Source: Spirochaetia bacterium UBA5368 (GTDB taxonomy: Bacteria; Spirochaetota; UBA4802; UBA5368). From it: 7,870 nt of DNA. The stretch lies in contig DHPI01000004.1 in the NCBI GenBank assembly GCA_002407865.1, positions 44,563-52,432 on the forward strand, given 5' to 3'. The stretch's first letter is position 1. The number at the start of each line of letters is the position of its first letter. The position numbers were made by a program, and so were the translations under genes. The notes beneath the pieces were generated by a model, which made no database searches, was not told where the DNA came from, and saw nothing but the letters and a program-made list of their open reading frames with translations. Shown here in pieces: positions 1 through 5,678 of the stretch.

Positions 1-2
1 CG

Positions 3-494
3 TCGAAGTTGATTGCGAAGAAGCTCGGCGTCGATCAGAAATTTATCGAGGAATACTTTATTGCGGGCCTGATACACGATATCGGAAAGGTGCTTATCAA
101 CAATTTCTTTCCGGAAGAGATGAACGCCATACTTGAAGCATCCTCGAAGGGCGACACCCCCATCACCGACATTGAAAGAAAGGTGTTGACGCTGACGCAT
201 GAGGAGATCGGCATTGCGATCGGCAAGAAATGGAAATTTGACAACAACCTGCTGTACGCCGTCGGGCGGCACCACCAGCCGGTAACGGGAGGCCTGGCCG
301 CCTCCTTTTCAATGGTGGTGGCGATCGCCGATACATTTGTAAAAACAATGAAAATAGGATTCAGCGGCAATTATACGATCGAACCGATATCCGAGGAGGT
401 GTGGCAGGCGCTCAATTTTAACGAAGAAAGCGCGTTTGATGTGCTATCCTCGATTAATGACGAGATTGAAAAAGCGGTGCTTTTCCTGAAATAG
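3..494 (+). CDS. HDOD-domain protein, C-terminal part (5' end outside window)
   Basis: The reading frame is already open at base 3, so the gene starts upstream; the TTG at base 9 is probably internal. The visible 160 or so residues match the second half of an HDOD domain (a non-catalytic relative of HD phosphohydrolases): GLIHDIGK about 20 residues after base 9, then HEEIGIAIGKKW, and RHHQP followed by an alpha-helical stretch (SMVVAIADTFVK). These are the usual landmarks of the family in the usual order. HDOD proteins are cytoplasmic signalling or regulatory proteins, often fused to receiver, EAL/GGDEF or kinase domains; any such partner domain would lie off the left edge. The stop codon is 4 nt before the metallo-hydrolase ATG, so the two are very likely co-transcribed. 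The family call is firm; the specific role cannot be read. Confidence 0.85.
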   Translation, partial: SKLIAKKLGVDQKFIEEYFIAGLIHDIGKVLINNFFPEEMNAILEASSKGDTPITDIERKVLTLTHEEIGIAIGKKWKFDNNLLYAVGRHHQPVTGGLAASFSMVVAIADTFVKTMKIGFSGNYTIEPISEEVWQALNFNEESAFDVLSSINDEIEKAVLFLK

Positions 495-498
495 CGAT

Positions 499-1377
499 AT
501 GGCGAATTGGTGGGTTCAATTCTGGGGTGTGCGCGGCTCGATTCCCGTTCCCGGCCCCTCGACGGTACGGTACGGCGGGAACACCGCCTGTCTTGATCTC
601 CGCTCTGACGAGGGTGACTGGATCATTTTCGATGCGGGCAGCGGGCTTCGTGTGCTGAGCGATTCGATGGATTTATCGAAAAAATATGACCTGCACATAC
701 TGATATCGCATCCCCACTGGGACCACATCAACGGCTTTCCGTTTTTTACGCCCCTGTTTATCCCCGGCAATGCGGTAACGGTGTACGGCCCCTCCACTCA
801 CGAGCTCACCATCGAGGATGTGATAAACGGCCAGATGAAATACACATATTTTCCGGTGCGCACCGCGGAACTCTCCGCGACGCTGAAATTCAGGGAGTTG
901 AAAGAGGAGCGTTTTTCAATAGGAAATTTCAACATTCAGACGCAATTGCTGAACCATCCCGTGACGTGCCTGGGCTACAGGGTGAGTTACGGCGAAAGGG
1001 TCTTTGTGTATCTCGGGGATAACGAGCCGTACTATAATGTTTACAACGATAACGATCCCGAGGTGAACGAGTTCACCCGCGATATGAATAACCGCGTTCT
1101 GGAGTTTGTCCGCGGGGCGCATATGCTGGTATGCGATGCGCAGTATATCACCGCGGAATACGCCGGAAAAAAGGGATGGGGGCACAGCACCACCCATCAT
1201 GTTGTAAACCTGGCATTGAAGGCCGGTGTTGAACATCTGGTGTTCTTCCACCATGATCCGCAGAGGACCGACGACGAGCTCGATTTCATCGTTAACCATT
1301 ACCGCGAGCGGGTGCGAATAAAGGGGATTGATATCGAAATCGATGCTGCGGGCGAGGGAAGGCGGTTCCGCATTTAA
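499..1377 (+). CDS. MBL-fold metallo-hydrolase (Lactamase_B_2 / PhnP-like)
   Basis: A complete 292-residue protein of the metallo-beta-lactamase fold. The N-terminus WGVRGSIPVPG with RYGGNTACL is typical of a widespread bacterial hydrolase group related to PhnP and cyclic-nucleotide phosphodiesterases. The zinc-binding motif HPHWDH is at residues 71-76, the next likely metal His is in LNHP (His153), the bridging Asp is in YLGDNE (Asp174), and FFHHDP (His251/252) supplies the last His; a GWGHST segment (about 226-231) adds another conserved His. All expected metal ligands are therefore present and an active phosphodiester or related hydrolase is likely, but the substrate is unknown. The ATG at 499 lies 4 nt after the HDOD stop without a clear Shine-Dalgarno, which suggests translational coupling. 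The length is normal and there is no signal peptide, so it is cytoplasmic. Its stop overlaps that of the convergent deacetylase-family gene. Confidence 0.9.
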   Translation: MANWWVQFWGVRGSIPVPGPSTVRYGGNTACLDLRSDEGDWIIFDAGSGLRVLSDSMDLSKKYDLHILISHPHWDHINGFPFFTPLFIPGNAVTVYGPSTHELTIEDVINGQMKYTYFPVRTAELSATLKFRELKEERFSIGNFNIQTQLLNHPVTCLGYRVSYGERVFVYLGDNEPYYNVYNDNDPEVNEFTRDMNNRVLEFVRGAHMLVCDAQYITAEYAGKKGWGHSTTHHVVNLALKAGVEHLVFFHHDPQRTDDELDFIVNHYRERVRIKGIDIEIDAAGEGRRFRI

Positions 1378-2177
1378 GGGGGCGAGCTTACGCCCCGGCA
1401 GATGCCCGAAAGCAGCGAGACAAGATTTTTTCCCAGGTCGGGGATATAGTAGCCGCCTTCCAGAATCCCGAATATCCGTCCTTTCGTTTTATTCGCCGCG
1501 AACCTGCCTGCGATTTCTCCGATGATGTGGTAGTCGCCCGTCGACAGGTTTCCTCCCCAGTCGAGCACATACTGGTCGAACCCGGCGGAGATGCCGATGA
1601 TATCCGAATCGGCGGCGCTGTTCAGCGCCCGCCGCGTTTCGTCGAGAAAATCCTCTGGATTCGACGATTGTATATTGAACACCTGAACGTTTTCAAGCGG
1701 CCTGAAGATGGCGTCGGTGCCGTCGCCGAAGTGCAGATCGATATCGAGGATTGTCGCCGAACGGATGCGCTTTTCGGCGATGAGCTTTTTTATGCATATG
1801 GCCATATTGTTGAAAAAACAGAACCCCCAGTTGTGGTCGGGATTCGCGTGGTGCCCCGGCGGCCTTACAACGGCGAAGGCGATATAGCCTTCCATCGCGA
1901 GTTCCGCGGCCATTATCGCGCCGCCTGCCGCCATGCATGCGGTTTTGAATCGATCCGGCATGTTTTTTTCTCTTTCAAGAAGATCTTTCGAATGGCATCG
2001 CAATATATCGTCGTCGGCGCACTGCCGCGGTTTTACAATCGTGAGTCCTGCGGCGCCGCCCATCATGGATGTTACACGCTCCGGCGATTCGCATCCGGCG
2101 GTTGCGTATGAAGTGGCGTACATCGGGTGGTACACGATCCGCAGCATATTTTTATAGGGGGTTAAATCATCCACCAT
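1374..2177 (-). CDS. Histone deacetylase superfamily protein (AcuC / acetylpolyamine amidohydrolase-like)
   Basis: A 267-residue arginase/deacetylase-fold enzyme. Catalytic landmarks are in order: RPPGHH (residues 105-110, the His dyad), FCFFNN (119-124), LDIDLHFGDGT (144-154, metal ligands Asp147 and His149), SAGFD (197-201, metal ligand Asp201) and EGGYY (240-244, the transition-state Tyr). The active site looks complete, so zinc-dependent hydrolysis of an acetyl-amide (acetyl-lysine, acetylpolyamine or a related small amide) is expected; the substrate cannot be read. At 267 residues it is clearly shorter than AcuC-type members, and HF replaces the HH usual in the ligand motif. The ATG at 2177 is preceded by GAGG only 2 nt away; an in-frame ATG at 2147 (MLRIVYHP) begins where homologues usually begin but has no Shine-Dalgarno. 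It is transcribed alone from the promoter at 2213-2241 and converges with the metallo-hydrolase. Confidence 0.9.
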   Translation of the reverse strand: MVDDLTPYKNMLRIVYHPMYATSYATAGCESPERVTSMMGGAAGLTIVKPRQCADDDILRCHSKDLLEREKNMPDRFKTACMAAGGAIMAAELAMEGYIAFAVVRPPGHHANPDHNWGFCFFNNMAICIKKLIAEKRIRSATILDIDLHFGDGTDAIFRPLENVQVFNIQSSNPEDFLDETRRALNSAADSDIIGISAGFDQYVLDWGGNLSTGDYHIIGEIAGRFAANKTKGRIFGILEGGYYIPDLGKNLVSLLSGICRGVSSPP

Positions 2178-2212
2178 TGCCTCGATAGTACGTGGAATGC
2201 GATAATGTATAT

Positions 2213-2241
2213 ATGATATGCGAGATCCAAAGTTTTGTCAA
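2213..2241 (-). promoter_or_regulatory. Sigma-70-type promoter for the deacetylase-family gene
   Basis: On the minus strand a perfect TTGACA (-35, bases 2241-2236) is followed after exactly 17 nt by TATCAT (-10, bases 2218-2213), one mismatch from TATAAT. This predicts a transcript start near base 2206 and a leader of about 30 nt before the ATG at 2177. The placement just upstream of an otherwise isolated gene supports it. No operator palindrome was recognised. Confidence 0.7.
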
Positions 2242-2253
2242 ATATCGGCGCAT

Positions 2254-2376
2254 ATGGTAAACAAGAAAAGCGCATTTGGCCTGCAAAAGCTTTTAAAAAA
2301 CGAGGATTTCAGGCAGGTGTTTCGCCCGCGCATGTGTATAAAAAATACTGGAATCCCGGCCGTCCGGGATTTATAA
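2254..2376 (+). CDS. Possible 40-residue small protein (doubtful)
   Basis: An ATG at 2254 opens a 40-codon frame ending in TAA at 2374-2376. Its predicted product begins MVNKKSAFGLQKLLKNEDF and is basic with an amphipathic-looking start. It fills most of the gap between the deacetylase-family promoter and the end of the minus-strand operon, and its last codons lie in the terminator hairpin. There is no Shine-Dalgarno and no clear promoter, and its product resembles nothing recognised. It may be chance; it is listed because the composition looks protein-like and it does not shadow a gene on the other strand. Confidence 0.18.
   Translation: MVNKKSAFGLQKLLKNEDFRQVFRPRMCIKNTGIPAVRDL
2340..2371 (-). 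terminator. Rho-independent terminator of the LysM operon
   Basis: A perfect 8-bp inverted repeat, AATCCCGG (2352-2359) and CCGGGATT (2364-2371), with a 4-nt loop is followed on the minus strand, after 6 nt, by six Ts (2345-2340). It starts on the last base of the 194-residue gene's stop codon (2371), which is an expected place for an operon terminator. The offset of the U-run makes it slightly atypical. On the plus strand a shorter T-run (2380-2384) follows, so it might act weakly in both directions. Confidence 0.6.
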
Positions 2377-2955
2377 ATATTTTTCCTTGAGATTGTACTG
2401 CCACAGCTCCACCAGTTTGTCGAATTCCCGGTTCGGCGGTTTGTTCTCATGGGCCCTGTTGCGGCGTTTGATGAGATACGCCACGGTTGAATCCTCCAGC
2501 AAAAATTTTTCGCCGATTTCATTGAGCTTTCTGATGAGGTAGTTGATGTTGTATGTTGCAAAATCCCCGATATACCTGGTCGACGCGATGGTCGGCTCGT
2601 ATTTAATCAAAAGCTCGGTAAAATACAGCGACAGGCGCAGCGAATCCCTGCTGCCCCCCATTGCAGACTGAAAATGCATGCTGAGCTTTTCGAAAAGCTC
2701 CATGTGCTGGTAATATGAATCGTAAATAACGGTGAGGTATTCCGGAAAGGCGTTCATTATCTCGATCAGGTCGATCGGGCTACCCTTTTCCATGAAATAC
2801 TCGAATATTTTTTTGGCGCTTTCGGTGGTTGGCACAACATCGATAAGCTCGATGTACATGTCCTTGATGATGGTGCGGACCTTGCCGGATTTTTTAAGGT
2901 ATATTTCTATTTCAACCGGCTCGACATAGTAATTTATTTCGTTGCTTTTGTGCAT
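2371..2955 (-). CDS. Unrecognised 194-residue cytoplasmic protein
   Basis: No family was recognised. The product is charged, mostly helical by composition, has no signal peptide or membrane span, and contains no familiar catalytic motif. The N-terminal 40 residues alternate hydrophobic and charged residues (VEPVEIEIYLKKSGKVRTI), suggesting a small beta element. The rest looks like a helical bundle, ending in a basic stretch (YLIKRRNRAHENKPP, about residues 160-174) before a final helix. It starts 4 nt after the stop of the LysM protein gene, with no clear Shine-Dalgarno, so it is probably translated by coupling. A terminator hairpin starts at its stop codon, so it is the last gene of the unit. 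The tight spacing implies a role linked to the LysM protein, for example a cytoplasmic partner, but this is inference. Confidence 0.75.
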   Translation of the reverse strand: MHKSNEINYYVEPVEIEIYLKKSGKVRTIIKDMYIELIDVVPTTESAKKIFEYFMEKGSPIDLIEIMNAFPEYLTVIYDSYYQHMELFEKLSMHFQSAMGGSRDSLRLSLYFTELLIKYEPTIASTRYIGDFATYNINYLIRKLNEIGEKFLLEDSTVAYLIKRRNRAHENKPPNREFDKLVELWQYNLKEKYL

Positions 2956-2959
2956 GGGG

Positions 2960-5284
2960 CTATCGTGCGGACGCTGTTTTCAGCAGCGACTCGAGCAGGC
3001 GGCGGTGCTCGTCGGTATACGCGAACTTTCCGGCGTTTTGAATTTCCAGCCGCATGTCTTTACCTTCTTGCATTCCCCTCTTGATGGTCTCAACGCGTTT
3101 GTAAAAATTGAGCGACATCTCCATGAGCTTGCCGTGCGCGATGGCCCACAGCGTATCGCCCGGTTTCACCGTGACATGCTGTCCGTCGAGCATGGTAAAA
3201 ACATTTCCAGGAAATATCCAGTTTGGATTTTTATCTTTCATCGACGCGAAGGGAATCGGGGCATATCCGTTCATGATGGCGACGCGATTGGCATATTCGA
3301 ATATATCCCTGTCGGATACATGTATGCCGTATTCTTTGACGATCCGCCGCCGTTCTTTTTCCACTGCTTTTTTTTGCTGCTGCGCCTGGTAGCCCCTGTA
3401 TGCCCGGTGGCCGGTGTGACCGAGGAGAAGCAGGAGGATAATGATGAGAGGAATCACCGCAATTTTAAGCGATTTTTTTATCCTCATCGTGGCAAGGGTG
3501 CAGCGGATATCCGAGGGTTCTCTTTCGATCTCGTCGGCCTGATATTGGTCCCTGATTTTATTGATGGCCTCTTTGAGCGAATAAATATCCTTCTGGTTCT
3601 TCTGCCGTGGCGCGAACAGCTTCAGCAGCTGCATAAGGCGCTCCCTGTCGTCGATGACCTTTTCGTAGTACGAGCGAAGGTGAGGATCGGTTGTTGCGGC
3701 CGCTGCCGCCTCCCTGTCGGCCGATATCTCGTTGAGCAGGGCCGGACCCCTGTCTTTCTCAGTGTCATCGATTTTCTCCGCGACCTCGAAGACGTTTCCG
3801 CCGCAGAACACCAGATTGATGCGAATGCCCGGGGTGGAAGAGATGAAGCTGCGCTTGCGGATGCGCCGTTCGCCATCGTCGATGCATTTTTTTATCGATG
3901 CGGCGGTCTTTCTGTCGGTGGCGGTCGCGTAATGCAGTTTCAATAAAGCGAGCGCGTTGAATAACGATAATTTATCCTCCAGCGATGAAACCTCAAACTC
4001 GCTGCCGTACCTGGACAGCATCCCGGAGATTGTGTCGAAATCGCGGTTTTCAATGATATCGGACAACCTGCCGTTCCATATTGCGGCTGACAGGTCGTCG
4101 GCCAGTTTTTCCGGCGCGGCATATTTCAAGAACTCGTATTGCACGTCCGGATAAATGATGACGAGCGGCCCGCCCTCGATCCGCGAAATGTTTTTATTCC
4201 CGTCGTCGATGATGATAACCGAACAGCGCGCCGACTTGAAGAAAAGGTTTGTATCCTCGTATACGGTACAGGGTACAAAGACGGCGTCGAGGCCGTTTTT
4301 TAGAACCTGCTGTATTCCCTTATAGCCTTTGATATATGCGATGCTGATCGGTTCTTGTGATGGTCGGATATTTTTGTACGTACAACGGATATTAAAGGTA
4401 TCGGTGTAATTGCTGATGTTGAGGCCGTCTCCCGTGTCGAACGAAGACCCTCTGAATGCCTGCCGGATGATTGTGGCGCCCGAATAAAGCCTCTGAAGCA
4501 AATCGATCGCGTCTGAATGGTCGGAAAATATTTTTATCCGCCCCTTCGAGGCGTGTTTCCATTTGAGGAACCGGGTCGCGTTCATGATGTTCGCTGACGG
4601 CAGTATCAGCTCGCGTATCTGTCCCGGATCGATGCACAGGCGTGAAAAAGCCTCGAAATAATTTCTGGGAAACTGGTATGTGCTGAAATATTTGTTTTTA
4701 TAAAACATCGGAGAATTTCCGGTAATCACGAAACCGGATCCGGCATATCGCGACGATTCCTTGCCGTGCCGCGATAATGTATCGTGTATTTTTTTATCGT
4801 GATAATACAGGTCGTCCATGTCCTGCAGGTTGAATATATTGGTCTTGTTGTGGGTTATGCGGAAATTTCCGTCGGTGTAGAATACGCCGATGAACGAGTC
4901 CCTGTCTGAAATGATTTTTTCACGGGAATATTCCGGGATGTCCTTCTCAATATCGACAACGGCCGCATTATTGAGGTCGAGCCCGAAATTCTTCTGGAAG
5001 TCGAGGTAGCGTTTCACTATCAGCCTGCTTCCGATATAGCGGTTTTTCGGAAGATAATTGATGTCGATGTTGAACTGCTCCAGCGACGGATTGCCGATGA
5101 TCATGTCGGTGACAATGATGTTTTCTATAAGGGGTATGATCTCCACCGGCAGGTTGATCCAGTTGCCTATCCGGATGAACGGGCGGTCGTCCTCAATGGA
5201 ATCGCCGGTGAAAATGACATAACACTCGTTATCGAGAATAAACAACCTGTCGCTGTCTTTTGTGATCAGGTCTGAAAGTTCCAT
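2960..5284 (-). CDS. Large membrane protein with C-terminal LysM-type domain
   Basis: A 774-residue protein in three parts. Residues 1 to about 600 match no family I recognise; they include alternating beta/alpha-like stretches (about 310-380) and a charged helical region (about 500-590) with an Ala-rich run. One strong membrane span lies at about 607-622 (KIAVIPLIIILLLLLG), flanked by basic residues on both sides, so topology is uncertain. After a basic coiled-coil-like linker (632-650), the tail looks LysM-like: residues 657-698 resemble a degenerate LysM ending in NPNWIFPGNVF, and 702-716 (HVTVKPGDTLWAIAH) is a clear LysM start. LysM modules bind peptidoglycan, so the tail is probably periplasmic and the large N-terminal part cytoplasmic. 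The ATG at 5284 is well supported by AGGAG 6 nt upstream (5291-5295). It is first in an operon with the 194-residue gene. The function of the N-terminal part is unknown. Confidence 0.85.
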   Translation of the reverse strand: MELSDLITKDSDRLFILDNECYVIFTGDSIEDDRPFIRIGNWINLPVEIIPLIENIIVTDMIIGNPSLEQFNIDINYLPKNRYIGSRLIVKRYLDFQKNFGLDLNNAAVVDIEKDIPEYSREKIISDRDSFIGVFYTDGNFRITHNKTNIFNLQDMDDLYYHDKKIHDTLSRHGKESSRYAGSGFVITGNSPMFYKNKYFSTYQFPRNYFEAFSRLCIDPGQIRELILPSANIMNATRFLKWKHASKGRIKIFSDHSDAIDLLQRLYSGATIIRQAFRGSSFDTGDGLNISNYTDTFNIRCTYKNIRPSQEPISIAYIKGYKGIQQVLKNGLDAVFVPCTVYEDTNLFFKSARCSVIIIDDGNKNISRIEGGPLVIIYPDVQYEFLKYAAPEKLADDLSAAIWNGRLSDIIENRDFDTISGMLSRYGSEFEVSSLEDKLSLFNALALLKLHYATATDRKTAASIKKCIDDGERRIRKRSFISSTPGIRINLVFCGGNVFEVAEKIDDTEKDRGPALLNEISADREAAAAATTDPHLRSYYEKVIDDRERLMQLLKLFAPRQKNQKDIYSLKEAINKIRDQYQADEIEREPSDIRCTLATMRIKKSLKIAVIPLIIILLLLLGHTGHRAYRGYQAQQQKKAVEKERRRIVKEYGIHVSDRDIFEYANRVAIMNGYAPIPFASMKDKNPNWIFPGNVFTMLDGQHVTVKPGDTLWAIAHGKLMEMSLNFYKRVETIKRGMQEGKDMRLEIQNAGKFAYTDEHRRLLESLLKTASAR

Positions 5285-5290
5285 CGCGTA

Positions 5291-5295
5291 CTCCT
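5291..5295 (-). promoter_or_regulatory. Shine-Dalgarno site of the LysM-protein gene
   Basis: AGGAG on the minus strand, 6 nt before the ATG at 5284. It is the best ribosome-binding site in the window and fixes this start; most other genes here have weak sites or none. Confidence 0.7.
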
Positions 5296-5314
5296 GTCTG
5301 TATGTGCTCGCGGT

Positions 5315-5593
5315 CTACGGCGCCGTCCCGGCCGACGCGGGCTTTACCGCAGAGATGAATCTTATATGATCATTTGCCTCCAGAGCAAGTCTTTTTGCGG
5401 TTTCATTGGAAAAGATGCGCGAAATTTGCGCAAGAATCTGGATTTGCGAATCCTGGCCACCGAATGGCGTGAGGATCATGAAGATGAGACAGGCGGGGTG
5501 TGCAGTCGGCATATAAAACCAACCGGAAGTGGCGTGCGCGAATGTCATCGAGAAAAAGTGCTTTCCGTGGACGTTGCCATTGTGTACATTCAT
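5315..5593 (-). pseudogene. PTS EIIA-like domain fragment, probable gene remnant
   Basis: The minus-strand frame ending at 5315 contains HPACLIFMILTPFGGQDSQI and then ILAQISRIFSNETAKRLALE. This fits the C-terminal half of PTS EIIA (PtsN/fructose-type) domains, where a beta strand reading like LIFLLLTP is followed by helices reading like LQILAQIARLL. From the first ATG in this frame (5593) it gives only 92 residues; a full EIIA domain needs about 150, including a phospho-His in an AIPHA-type motif that is not clearly present. The missing half would lie at about 5600-5800, where the divergent propeller gene begins. The frame stays open there (to 5905) but loses any resemblance, and a second frame with stops at 5617-5619 and nearby carries RE-motif-like residues (KKEQFEPRA), suggesting frameshift decay. 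No Shine-Dalgarno precedes 5593. EIIA domains of this kind occur alone or at the end of transporters or antiporters. An intact short gene is the alternative. Confidence 0.5.
5361..5388 (-). promoter_or_regulatory. Weak candidate promoter for the LysM operon
   Basis: On the minus strand TTGCTC (5388-5383) is followed after 16 nt by TATAAG (5366-5361), about 75 nt before the ATG at 5284. Both boxes deviate from consensus and the site lies inside the EIIA-like remnant. Some promoter must exist upstream of 5284 if the EIIA-like frame is dead, and this is the best match seen, but it is weak. Confidence 0.25.
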
Positions 5594-5678
5594 GTGGAGA
5601 GCCCGATGGTGATCGATTATGCGGCGCGCGGCTCGAATTGCTCTTTTTTTCCAGTTAGAAAATGTCGATGATACTACT

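Noticed and set aside
1527..2111. A 194-codon plus-strand open frame opposite the deacetylase-family gene
   Set aside because: It is antisense to a gene with an intact set of catalytic motifs, and its product resembles no protein family.
2942..3946. A 334-codon plus-strand open frame opposite the LysM-protein gene
   Set aside because: It lies fully antisense to a gene with a good ribosome-binding site and recognisable C-terminal domains. Its product is low-complexity Phe/Arg/Val-rich text without any motif, as expected of a shadow frame.
5366..5671. A 101-codon plus-strand open frame in the gap between the divergent units
   Set aside because: The opposite strand shows EIIA-like sequence over the same bases, while this product has no recognisable motif or ribosome-binding site.
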